Assembly (NCBI GenBank): GCA_018665815.1
Contig: JABJBP010000133.1
Location: forward strand, 1-56,224
Origin: Rhodospirillaceae bacterium
GTDB taxonomy: Bacteria > Pseudomonadota > Alphaproteobacteria > Rhodospirillales > Casp-alpha2
Length of the DNA: 56,224 nt
Direction of reading: 5' to 3'
Below the pieces are notes generated by a model that was not told the DNA's origin, ran no database searches, and saw only the letters and a program-made list of their open reading frames with translations. A program made the position numbers and the translations under genes. Positions 10,549 to 18,438 of the stretch are shown piece by piece. The stretch's first letter is position 1. Every line of letters starts with the position of its first letter.

Positions 10549-10947
10549 TTACTCGTCCGTACCGGCTTTTGTGCCAGAATTCGCACTCGTGTTCGTACCC
10601 GTGTTTTTATCCGGTTTCGCATAACCCGGTGCGTAACCAAACCCCGACGCCATTCGGTAAACGTTCAAGATGCCGGCTGAAAACCCCAACACGATGAACA
10701 CCAACATCAACCAAGGTCTTGTATCAAGCCAGTCGTCTAAAAGCCAACCGATACCAACCCCAATGGCGACGGCGGAAACTATCTCAACTGACACCCGAAA
10801 AGCAAGCCCAAGTGCGCCGCCTTTTTCGGACTTTTCGGGGCCTTCTTGCGTCAACGGGTCCTGAGCCTGCCCCCGAGCCTTCGCCAGGCGCGCGTCAAGT
10901 TCCGAAAGATCGCTGCTTTCCGCGGGTTTAGGGTCATTTTCGTTCAT
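10549..10947 (-). CDS. atpI: AtpI, F0 assembly factor
   Basis: AtpI helps assembly of the c ring and heads the F0 operon. The 132-residue protein has a charged soluble N-terminus (about 45 residues), two membrane helices with the family pattern (about 48-70 and 76-95, including the short link DDWLDTRPW) and a Thr/Ser/Asn-rich polar tail that looks disordered. The first gene of the operon is preceded by an unusually long non-coding stretch with repeats (10948-11742). Confidence 0.93.
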   Translation of the reverse strand: MNENDPKPAESSDLSELDARLAKARGQAQDPLTQEGPEKSEKGGALGLAFRVSVEIVSAVAIGVGIGWLLDDWLDTRPWLMLVFIVLGFSAGILNVYRMASGFGYAPGYAKPDKNTGTNTSANSGTKAGTDE

Positions 10948-11182
10948 TGGTCTCTCTCATGCATCCCTTGAGAAATCTTCATGTTGAAAAGTCCCGGGGG
11001 AAGTCCTGGTGAAAGCCTTGGGGGTCGGCATTTGACGTTCTTTTGTCCGGCGATAAAAGCCGGTTCGACAGCCCAGGGAATCGCCCACAGCAATCGCAAC
11101 ATAGCCGCCCGCAAAACCGGGGCGAAAAGCCCTTTGTTTTCAACAGCCTCATAAAAAAAGCGCGGAACAATGTTCGGCAACT

Positions 11183-11207
11183 GTCGTGACTTAACGTCAC
11201 GATGCAA
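11183..11207 (+). repeat. Palindromic repeat, copy A
   Basis: The core is a perfect dyad CGTGAC-TTAAC-GTCACG (11185-11201) followed by ATGCAA. It is enclosed by a second perfect inverted repeat, ATGTTCGGCA (11170-11179) with TGCCGAACAT (11209-11218), so the whole block can fold as two nested stems. Copies B and C share the same 25-base core. Confidence 0.75.
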
Positions 11208-11275
11208 ATGCCGAACATCCCCCGGAGGGCGTTCCGTGAAGCCGAAACCTTGTTTGGCCCCTCCGGTATCATGCA

Positions 11276-11300
11276 CGGGTGACTTGACGTCGCGACGTAA
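11276..11300 (+). repeat. Palindromic repeat, copy B
   Basis: This copy starts 93 bases after copy A and reads GTGACTTGACGTCGCGACGTAA at its core. The dyad is imperfect (GTGAC/GTCGC), so it is the most diverged of the three. A 7-base CCGGAGG/CCTCCGG inverted repeat lies between copies A and B. Confidence 0.65.
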
Positions 11301-11374
11301 GCACCGTCTCCGACCGCTTAATCCGCTCTCCCAGAGCGAAGGTCGATCTCCGCCTCCTGGAGGGAAGGAAGACA

Positions 11375-11399
11375 GTCGTGACTTAATGTCACGGCGTAA
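11375..11399 (+). repeat. Palindromic repeat, copy C
   Basis: This copy starts 99 bases after copy B. Its dyad CGTGAC-TTAAT-GTCACG (11377-11393) is perfect and it continues with GCGTAAGC, as in copy B. A short CGCTCT/AGAGCG hairpin lies between copies B and C. Confidence 0.75.
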
Positions 11400-11715
11400 G
11401 CAGCAAAATCTTGACCCTGACGCACTCATCGCCATCTCCGTTGAGAGATAAAATACAGTCAGAATACATGCCATGTAATAGGAAAAAAGTCGATAATCTA
11501 TTTAATCAAGCGACATCCATCTTTCACGACTACTGTTGAGGAAGCTCTCGCAGTTCAGTCAGTCGCTATCGGGCCGTGATGTTTGATCTAAATGCACCCA
11601 CGTCCGATTGCGAAGTCAAAGCGGACTATGTGAGAAGCAATCTCCGACTTCGCCTTTTGACCCTAGGCGGACATCAGTGGAACTGACGTGGCCTCGTAAC
11701 CCCAGTTTTGCTAAA

Positions 11716-13383
11716 TTAGTTCATATTGTGCCGGGGACCTTGATGCCGCAACAACACGAACAACGCGAACTTGCCGCGATATTGGCGCTCGACATGGTGG
11801 CTTATTCCCGTCTCATGGAGGCCGATGAACGCGAAACAATCGCCCGACACAAATCCCACTTCTCCGATCTCATCGCCCCAACCATTTCCACGCATCAGGG
11901 TCGAATTGTTAAAACCATGGGTGATGGCCTGCTGGTGGTATTTGCCAGTGCGGTTGACGCCGTCGAATGCGCGGTCGCGATCCAAAGGGCAATGCCCGAG
12001 CGAGAAGTCGGCGCCTCCCCGGATCAGTTGATCCAATATCGTATCGGGATCAACCTCGGTGACATTGTCATTGACGGGGATGACATTCTCGGTGATGGCG
12101 TCAATGTTGCAGCCCAGATCGAAGCGATTGCCGACGTCGGAGGGGTCTGTCTGTCTGGAACAACTTTTGATCAGCTCAAACAAACTGTCGATGTTGGCTA
12201 CGAATTCCTCGATGATGTTGGTCAGTACGTCGAGGCCATCGGGCTTGTTCAGGGTATCGGTGATGAATTGACCGCCCAGGCGTTTCGCCAGGCCGTCCAA
12301 CAATTGAATTTTTTGCTTGGGCTCCAGGGGGTCGATAATTTTGACCGCGTCCTTGCCCAGAAAGCCGAGATACTTCTTTGCTTTCTTCGCCTCGGCCAGC
12401 GGCCAACGGCCGATTTCCTCAATCACTTCCGGGTCGCTTTTCAGCAAGCGCATGAAATGATTGCCGAAGCCGTCGCGAAGTTCCTTGATCCGTGTCGTCA
12501 ACTCCTTGCCACCCGGCACCGGTTTGACCGGCCATTTCCCGAGCGCGCTGAGCACGGCGGGGTCCTTGATTTTTAAGACGAGCGGCCCCAGCGCCAGGAC
12601 CTTGTCGTTGTGATTGAGATTGGCGATGGCGGCTTTCAGGAACTCGGCATCCCATTTCATAATGCGCGGGAAATGCTTGCCCAGGCAGCGCCGGAGCGGG
12701 CGGATGAATTGTATCGGGTTACAGCGGCCAAGGGCTTCCAGGTATTCGTAATCCTGGGCGATCAAATTCTTGAGCTCGCCGCCCAGGCCTTTGCGCATCT
12801 CCTCCAACAAAAGATGATTGTAGCGGCCGAGGACGCGGAATTTCTTCAGCGACGTCATATTGACCGTGCCGGCGTTGACGAACTCGGCCAGATAAGGGCG
12901 CGATTGTTCCGAGGCTTGCTCATTAATCAAGGCAATCGCCATGGGGATGTAGGTGCGATGCATGTGGGCCGGCATCAGCGCCGTATCGGGATCGGTCAGA
13001 TCCGGCTTTTTGCCGCCTATTCTTTTGCCGCTGTCACCATCCAGAGAGCCGGCATCAAGAGATTTGGCATCGATAAAGCCGCCCTCGAGCGCGAACTGAT
13101 AAAGATACAGCATGGCCTCTATGGCGAAGTCGCATTTCTCGATTTGGCGGACGGATTTCCCGACCAAGCGGTGACGCTCGCCCGGCCGCCGGTCGAGATA
13201 GAGTTTTTCAAGAACCTGCAGGGTCGGGAGGACGTGCTGGCGGATGACCCGGCGACGGCGCATGCGCTGCAACATGGGCACGCGCCCCCAGAGCCGGTCG
13301 GAAAGTTCCCACCATGCTTCGGTGTCGCCATTATCAATGACATGGCGATCCAAGTTGCTGCCGGTCGTGGCACTCTGCGGCAT
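11716..13383 (-). CDS. Unknown protein, C-terminus probably lost and replaced by antisense read-through
   Basis: I do not recognise the family. From the ATG at 13383 (preceded by GTAGGGAC) the frame reads 555 residues. The first 390 or so look like a real soluble, helix-rich, basic protein with an arginine-rich segment near residues 40-50 (RMRRRRVIRQH) and a helical-repeat feel (GDAELLK-like helices). From about 12210 downward the frame is the antisense of the cyclase domain, so the last 160 or so residues are not expected to be native. The original 3' end of the gene appears lost at the same point where the cyclase is cut. No catalytic motif is visible. The shortened protein may be expressed or may be decaying. 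Confidence 0.5.
   Translation of the reverse strand: MPQSATTGSNLDRHVIDNGDTEAWWELSDRLWGRVPMLQRMRRRRVIRQHVLPTLQVLEKLYLDRRPGERHRLVGKSVRQIEKCDFAIEAMLYLYQFALEGGFIDAKSLDAGSLDGDSGKRIGGKKPDLTDPDTALMPAHMHRTYIPMAIALINEQASEQSRPYLAEFVNAGTVNMTSLKKFRVLGRYNHLLLEEMRKGLGGELKNLIAQDYEYLEALGRCNPIQFIRPLRRCLGKHFPRIMKWDAEFLKAAIANLNHNDKVLALGPLVLKIKDPAVLSALGKWPVKPVPGGKELTTRIKELRDGFGNHFMRLLKSDPEVIEEIGRWPLAEAKKAKKYLGFLGKDAVKIIDPLEPKQKIQLLDGLAKRLGGQFITDTLNKPDGLDVLTNIIEEFVANIDSLFELIKSCSRQTDPSDVGNRFDLGCNIDAITENVIPVNDNVTEVDPDTILDQLIRGGADFSLGHCPLDRDRAFDGVNRTGKYHQQAITHGFNNSTLMRGNGWGDEIGEVGFVSGDCFAFIGLHETGISHHVERQYRGKFALFVLLRHQGPRHNMN
11743..12220 (+). pseudogene. Class III adenylate/guanylate cyclase domain, 3'-truncated
   Basis: From the ATG at 11743 the frame encodes a class III nucleotide cyclase domain. 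The first metal-binding Asp is in LALDMVAYSRLM (about residue 17), followed by VKTMGDGLLVVF with the second Asp and the purine-specifying Lys, then GDGVNVAAQIEAIAD with the transition-state Asn. The usual Arg after Asn (NVAAR) is Gln here. Homology stops at about SGTTFDQLKQTVDVGYEFL, near 12210. The open frame then runs to 12576, but there it is only the antisense of the facing gene. Full relatives continue with a C-terminal TolB/TPR or other effector region, which is missing. I regard it as a truncated, probably inactive gene left by a rearrangement. Confidence 0.75.
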
Positions 13384-13399
13384 GTCCCTACCACAAAAT

Positions 13400-13420
13400 T
13401 ATCGTTGATTCACAACGATA
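13400..13420. promoter_or_regulatory. Perfect 8-base dyad upstream of the unknown reverse gene
   Basis: TATCGTTG (13400-13407) and CAACGATA (13413-13420) form a perfect inverted repeat with a five-base centre. It lies 17 bases upstream of the ATG at 13383 and overlaps an AT-rich stretch (ATATAT) that could be a -10 region. It could be an operator or a leader hairpin. There is no direct evidence for either. Confidence 0.35.
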
Positions 13421-13511
13421 TATAACCCAACCGATATGAATTTGATAGCTGGCGAAATGTACAGGGCATGAATTTGTGTTAACGGGCGCGGTGCGTTGAG
13501 TGGGACAACGA

Positions 13512-16500
13512 TTATGCGATATCGCGAAGTTCCACGGCTCGTTGCAGATCCACTGACACCAATTGCGATACGCCGCGTTCGGACATGGTCACACCAAACA
13601 ATCGGTCCATGCGGGCCATGGTCATGCGGTGGTGGGTAATAATCAGAAAACGGGTCCGCTCTTCTTTGGACATCTCTTCCAACAGCGTACAGAACCGGTC
13701 GACGTTGGCGTCATCCAAGGGCGCATCGACCTCATCGAGCACGCAAATCGGCGCCGGATTTGTCAGGAACACACCGAACAGCAAGGCCAGGGCGGTCAAC
13801 GCCTGTTCGCCACCCGATAGCAGCGAGAGGACTTGCAGTTTCTTGCCCGGCGGGCTGGCCATGATCTCCAATCCGGCTTCCAGCGGATCATCGGACTCGG
13901 TCAGCGCCAAATGCGCCTGGCCGCCGCCGAACAGGCGCACGAAAAGTTCCTGGAAATGCTTATCGACCTCTTTGAAGGAGGCCACCAACCGGGCCCGTCC
14001 TTCGCGGTTCAATTCGGAAATACCGTGACGCAGTTTGTCGATGGCGGTTATTAGATCTTCGCGCTCAGTCGTCAGCCCTTCGATCTGTTCGGTCAGTTCC
14101 GTCGCTTCCTGCTCGGCGCGAAGGTTGACCGGCCCCATGGTTTCGCGTTCGCGCTGCAGGCGTTCGACCTTACGTTCTGTGGCTTCCAGTTCGGGCAATT
14201 CTTTTTCCGGATTGAGCCCCGATTGTTCGAACAGATCAGCGGGCCGGCAAGCCAGGCGGTCGGTGACGCGCTCGGCGATGGACGTGCAGCTTTGTTTGGA
14301 TTGCTCAACCGCGCCCTCGGCACGGACCCGTTGCTCACGCGCTTGGGCCAATGTCGCTTCGGCGTCGCGCAGGATTTGATCAGCATCGCGCAAAGCGGTT
14401 TCGGCTTTCGCCAAGGCGTCGCCGGCGTCACCACGCTTAGCTTCCGACGCGCTCACCGCATCCAAAAGCTTTTGCTTTTCGGCTTCCAGTTCCTTGGGCC
14501 GTTCGGCGAGGCGGGCAAGCTCGGCATTCAACTGCTCGCCGCGTTCCTTCAACTCATCAAGCTGCCCGGCGGTTTCCTCACCCCGGCGCTGCCACGATTG
14601 GGCTTCCATGGCGATCGCCTGCAGACGATCGGCACGGTCGCGGGCTTGGCGCTCGATTTGATCATGGCGGCTACGGCAATTCACATGTTCGGTCCGGTGT
14701 TCGGCCAATGTCGCACGCAATGCGGTGATCTGTTCGCGCTCCGCCACAGGATCGGGCAGGGTTGCCAGTTCGGTTTTGCGCGCGCCCAAATCACGTTCGG
14801 TTTCTTCAATATCGGTGGCGGCGGTCTGTAGGGCGTCCGCCAATGCAGTGAGCTTTGAGGCGTGTAGGGTTGCTTTCTCTTTTTCCCGGGCAAGGATGTC
14901 GCGGCTAACGGTCAATTCACGGTCCGCCGCAGCCACGCTTGAGCGTGCAGCTTGTTCGGCGGCGCGGGCTTCCTGCTCAGTTTGACGGGCCTTGTCGCGC
15001 GTCGCTTCGGCGCGGTGAAGTGCGGTTTCCGCGTCACCCATTTCACCGCGGACCTCGGCCAATCGGTTGCGTTGTTCCAGGCGGGCCGCGGCCGGCGTCG
15101 TCGCTTCGGAAGACACCGTGAACCCATCCCAGCGCCAAAGACCGCCATCGCGGCTGACCAGGCGTTGGCCTTGGGCCAATCCACCGGCCAGGGCACGGCC
15201 TTCTTCAACTGTATCGACAACGCCGATTTGATGCAGACGCCGCGTTAAGGCCGGCGGGGCGTTGACCACGTCACTCAAGGGCTTGGCGCCCTCGGGCAGT
15301 GCGAAAGAAGCGGACAGGGGCGCCAACGTCCGCCAATGGGATGGTGCTGCTTCATCTGCCGGCACATTGAGATCTTCGCCAAGCGCTGCGCCCAATGCAG
15401 CCTCAAATCCCGGCGACACCTCAAGGGCATCGATCAAGGGCGGCCAGAGGTCATCCTCGACCGCTGATAAAAGCTTGGAAATGGCCTGTTCTTCGGCCTT
15501 CAGGCGGGTGAATTCCGATTGTGCGTCCTGCAGACCGCCAGCTTGTCCCCGCACCGCGTCCTCGGCCTCGCTTCGTGATGTTTCGGCCCGCTCCAGGTCG
15601 GTTCGTGTGGCTTCAAGTGCGCTGAGTTTTCCTGCCATCGTCCGCTCGGCGTCGGCGACGGTTTCGCTTTCCGGCTGATCGGCTTCCAAGGCCTGCTTTT
15701 GGCGGTCAATTTCACCCGCCCGCGCGCTCAATCGCGACAGGCGCGCTTCCAATTCAGCGATTTGGTTGGCCAAACCACCACGCCGCGCTTCAATCTCGGC
15801 GACTTTTGCGGTCAACGCGTCAAGGCTGGCTTCGGATTCGCTCACCGCGTCGCTGGCGGTTTTCAATTCCGCGCTGGCCGCCTCACGGTCTTCGCGTTCC
15901 GTCGCTCTAGCGTCTTCAATTTCGCCGCGCTCAGCCTCAAGCCGTTCGGTCTGCGCGCGTGCATCGCTGGCAAATTCCTTGGCGCGTTCGGTATCCGTGC
16001 TCACCTGATTGAGGCGGCTTCGAGTGGCGTCGACGGCGTCCTGAATGCGGCGTTCCTCTGCCTCCAGGTTCTCGCGGGCCACCGTCATGCGCTGCAATTC
16101 CGCGGCCGCTGCGGCTTCTGATTGACGCAGCGCCGGCAAAACTTCGGCGGCAGCTGTCTGACGTGTCGTCGCCGTCGCCGTCAACCCGGTCAACTCGCCG
16201 ACCTCGGCGTCGGTCTTGCGCAGTTGTTCCTCAGCCTGGGCCAACGCGGCTTCGGCGTCGCGCCAAAGCAAATGAAACATGGTCGCTTCAGCTTTGCGGA
16301 TGTGGTCGCTCAGATTGTTGTAGCGTGTCGCTTGGCGGGCTTGCTTTTTTAGGCCGGCTAGCTGCGCATCAAGCGTGATCAGAATATCGTCGAGACGCTC
16401 AAGGTTGGTTTCAGCGCCGCGCAGGCGCAATTCCGCTTCGTGGCGCCTGGAATGCAGGCCGGTGATGCCGGCGGCTTCCTCCAATAGGCCGCGCCGCTGC

Positions 16501-16976
16501 TGGGGCTTGGCGTTGATGACGGCGCCGATGCGTCCCTGACTGACCAGCGCGGTGGAACGCGCGCCCGTGGCCGAGTCGGCGAACAGCAATTGCACATCGC
16601 GGGCACGGACTTCCTTGCCGTTGACCCGGTAGGTCGAACCCTTTTCGCGCTCGATCCGGCGGCTGACGTCCAGTTCCCCTTCATCGTTGAATAATGCCGG
16701 CGCGGTGCGTTCTTCGTTGTCGAGTGACAGTACCACTTCGGCGACATTGCGTGGCGGTCGTGTCGAGGTGCCGCCGAAGATGACGTCTTCCATGCCTTGG
16801 CCGCGCATTTGCTTAGCCGATGTCTCGCCCATCGCCCAGCGCAGCGCCTCAACCAAATTCGACTTGCCGCAGCCGTTCGGGCCGACAACACCGGTGAGCC
16901 CCAATTCGATACGGAGCTCGGTGTTATCGACGAACGACTTAAAGCCGGAGAGGCGGAGTTTATTGAACTGCAGCAA
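13512..16976 (-). CDS. smc: Chromosome segregation protein SMC
   Basis: SMC is the ATPase arm of condensin, which organises and segregates the chromosome. The 1154-residue protein has the Walker A motif GPNGCGKS at 32-39, a long coiled coil, a hinge domain over about residues 500-650, a second coiled coil and a C-terminal head with signature LSGGEQ (1053-1058) and Walker B CVLDEVD (1078-1084). The length is typical. The DsbA-like gene lies 38 bases upstream on the same strand and may share its transcript. ScpA and ScpB are not in the window. Confidence 0.98.
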   Translation of the reverse strand: MLQFNKLRLSGFKSFVDNTELRIELGLTGVVGPNGCGKSNLVEALRWAMGETSAKQMRGQGMEDVIFGGTSTRPPRNVAEVVLSLDNEERTAPALFNDEGELDVSRRIEREKGSTYRVNGKEVRARDVQLLFADSATGARSTALVSQGRIGAVINAKPQQRRGLLEEAAGITGLHSRRHEAELRLRGAETNLERLDDILITLDAQLAGLKKQARQATRYNNLSDHIRKAEATMFHLLWRDAEAALAQAEEQLRKTDAEVGELTGLTATATTRQTAAAEVLPALRQSEAAAAAELQRMTVARENLEAEERRIQDAVDATRSRLNQVSTDTERAKEFASDARAQTERLEAERGEIEDARATEREDREAASAELKTASDAVSESEASLDALTAKVAEIEARRGGLANQIAELEARLSRLSARAGEIDRQKQALEADQPESETVADAERTMAGKLSALEATRTDLERAETSRSEAEDAVRGQAGGLQDAQSEFTRLKAEEQAISKLLSAVEDDLWPPLIDALEVSPGFEAALGAALGEDLNVPADEAAPSHWRTLAPLSASFALPEGAKPLSDVVNAPPALTRRLHQIGVVDTVEEGRALAGGLAQGQRLVSRDGGLWRWDGFTVSSEATTPAAARLEQRNRLAEVRGEMGDAETALHRAEATRDKARQTEQEARAAEQAARSSVAAADRELTVSRDILAREKEKATLHASKLTALADALQTAATDIEETERDLGARKTELATLPDPVAEREQITALRATLAEHRTEHVNCRSRHDQIERQARDRADRLQAIAMEAQSWQRRGEETAGQLDELKERGEQLNAELARLAERPKELEAEKQKLLDAVSASEAKRGDAGDALAKAETALRDADQILRDAEATLAQAREQRVRAEGAVEQSKQSCTSIAERVTDRLACRPADLFEQSGLNPEKELPELEATERKVERLQRERETMGPVNLRAEQEATELTEQIEGLTTEREDLITAIDKLRHGISELNREGRARLVASFKEVDKHFQELFVRLFGGGQAHLALTESDDPLEAGLEIMASPPGKKLQVLSLLSGGEQALTALALLFGVFLTNPAPICVLDEVDAPLDDANVDRFCTLLEEMSKEERTRFLIITHHRMTMARMDRLFGVTMSERGVSQLVSVDLQRAVELRDIA

Positions 16977-17014
16977 GGCTTGGTGTTCTCCTTGAGACCT
17001 TTGTCTCTATGGCT

Positions 17015-17680
17015 TCAATTAACTTTCGCCAGTTCGCTTTCGACAATTTTTTTGAAATCATCGTATGGCAAACCGCCGGATTGTTTGTGTGAACCGATCA
17101 CGAAATACGGTGTCGCATTGACGCCGTCTTTTTCAAAGGCCGTCTTCTTCGCCGCTTGAACGTGATCGAGAAGTTTTTGATTGCGGATGCAGGCATTCAC
17201 GTCATCCGCCGACATCCCGCCGAAGCGCGCGGTCTTGGTCAAGGCTTCCAACGGGTTTTCCGAACGCGACCATTGGGCCTGGGCCCGGAAAAAGATATCG
17301 ATAAAACCGAAATAGCGCTTCGGTCCGCCACAACGTGCAATCATCGTCGCCGCCAGTGCCGGCGTCCCCAGCGGAAAATCTCGAAACACCAGCTTGGCTT
17401 TGCCAGTGTCGATGTAATCCTTCTTCAGGCTGGGATAGACGTCGTGATGAAAATTGGCGCAATGCGGACAACCGAGCGATGCGTATTCGATGATCGTCAA
17501 CGGCGCATCGGCGTTGCCGACCACCATTTCCTTGGTCGCGCCTTCGAATGTGGCGATGTCCGCACGGGTCTGGATGGGGGTCGCGGCCACGGCAACTACG
17601 GCCAATCCCGCGAGCGCGGTGCTGACGAACGTACGGCGATTGAGGGCGGCAAAGGCATCTTTTAGCAGATGTCGTGACAA
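17015..17680 (-). CDS. DsbA-family thiol-disulfide oxidoreductase, TTG start
   Basis: This is a periplasmic thioredoxin-fold protein with the active site CPHC at residues 71-74, in the context YASLGCPHCANFHHDVYP typical of DsbA-like oxidases that act on folding proteins. The cis-proline loop is in GVNATPYFVIG. I chose the TTG at 17680 because AGGAGG (17691-17686) lies five bases upstream. The N-terminus is then a short basic region, NRRTF, a hydrophobic stretch (about 20-35) and an Ala-rich cleavage region, which resembles a Sec or possibly Tat signal. The frame stays open to an ATG at 17812, but that extension has no ribosome binding site and would place about 44 residues before the signal. 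The mature protein is about 180 residues. Confidence 0.9.
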   Translation of the reverse strand: MSRHLLKDAFAALNRRTFVSTALAGLAVVAVAATPIQTRADIATFEGATKEMVVGNADAPLTIIEYASLGCPHCANFHHDVYPSLKKDYIDTGKAKLVFRDFPLGTPALAATMIARCGGPKRYFGFIDIFFRAQAQWSRSENPLEALTKTARFGGMSADDVNACIRNQKLLDHVQAAKKTAFEKDGVNATPYFVIGSHKQSGGLPYDDFKKIVESELAKVN

Positions 17681-17812
17681 TATGGCCTCCTGAGTACCAG
17701 ATGTTGATGAATATAGAGCCGTGAAAACCGAGGAGTCGAGCCTCTTTTCACGAAGGTTTTCCACAATTTTCGAGATTCTAAGCGCCTTGGCATGTGGATA
17801 TCCAAAGCACAC

Positions 17813-18334
17813 TTATGATTCTGTTGATGATTCGGGCGTATCGGCGACGGCATTGCCCAATCGTTGGAGTGCCGCGCGGAGTTCCGGGTCTTCAATAAAG
17901 TCGACCTCGGCCTCGACCTTTTCGCTCTTTGGCGGCGGCGGTTTTGGCGGGCGGACTTCATCGTGCTTGTCGTCCAATTTGTCGATGGGGCCATGGACAA
18001 AGCGCAACCGGGCCACCGCTTTAAAGCCGAAATAACTGTTGATCCGTTCCAGCAATTGCGGCTCAAGGTGCTGAAGTTCGGTCGCCATGGCCGAATGATC
18101 GACTTTCAGATGCAAAAGCCCGTCGCGTTTTTCACGGCCCGGATAGGTGATGCGGTCAGGCTGGCTGTGCTTGGCGATCAACACCCCGACAATGGTCGCC
18201 CATTCCCGCGCTATGGCGCCATCGGCAAGTCCGCGTTTGCCGAACACCGGCTTGGTCAGCCGGGCCACGCTGCTGCCCAGGGTCTCGACACGGTTGTGTC
18301 GGTCGCCGGGGCGTTTTCGCGGTGTCATGGCCAT
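17813..18334 (-). CDS. dciA: DciA/DUF721 family protein, putative replicative helicase loader
   Basis: DUF721 proteins (DciA) help load the DnaB replicative helicase in bacteria that lack DnaC. From the ATG at 18334 the product is 173 residues. The DUF721 domain spans about residues 25-120, with the typical features of a GLADGAIAREWATIVG segment followed by GLLHLKVDHSAMATEL and ERIN. The tail is Pro/Lys-rich (RPPKPPPPKSEK) and acidic, probably disordered. An upstream in-frame ATG at 18454 would overlap the divergent mutY start and is less likely. Position next to mutY and dsbA is the usual alphaproteobacterial arrangement, which supports the call. Confidence 0.8.
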   Translation of the reverse strand: MAMTPRKRPGDRHNRVETLGSSVARLTKPVFGKRGLADGAIAREWATIVGVLIAKHSQPDRITYPGREKRDGLLHLKVDHSAMATELQHLEPQLLERINSYFGFKAVARLRFVHGPIDKLDDKHDEVRPPKPPPPKSEKVEAEVDFIEDPELRAALQRLGNAVADTPESSTES

Positions 18335-18438
18335 AAATTCAACAACCTGTCCATTGGTCGAAATTCGCTGCGATGTTAGGATCGTGTTCGCCTTGCCGCA
18401 ACAAGGTCCCATGCTCTCGCAACCGAATGTGATCGTCC

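Larger units (their letters stand above)
10948..11742. other. Long non-coding region with palindromic repeats upstream of the F0 operon
   Basis: No gene that I can support lies in these 795 bases between the divergent atpI and the cyclase fragment. The atp promoter should lie near the atpI side, but I could not identify reliable boxes. A perfect CCGGC/GCCGG hairpin occurs near 11046-11062. Three copies of a palindromic repeat occupy 11183-11399 (listed separately), with further small hairpins between them. From 11540 to 11700 there are degenerate GTCCG/CGGAC dyads. Confidence 0.6.

Noticed and set aside
11170-11405. CRISPR array from the three spaced repeats
   Set aside because: There are only three copies, they diverge, the intervals are unequal and longer than spacers, the copies are strong palindromes, and no cas genes are present.
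11608-11742. N-terminal extension of the cyclase frame
   Set aside because: The frame is open but matches nothing in the family and has no ribosome binding site; the ATG at 11743 begins right before the domain.
12610-13425. Forward 271-residue frame
   Set aside because: It is the antisense of the reverse unknown gene, with no start signal and no recognisable domain.
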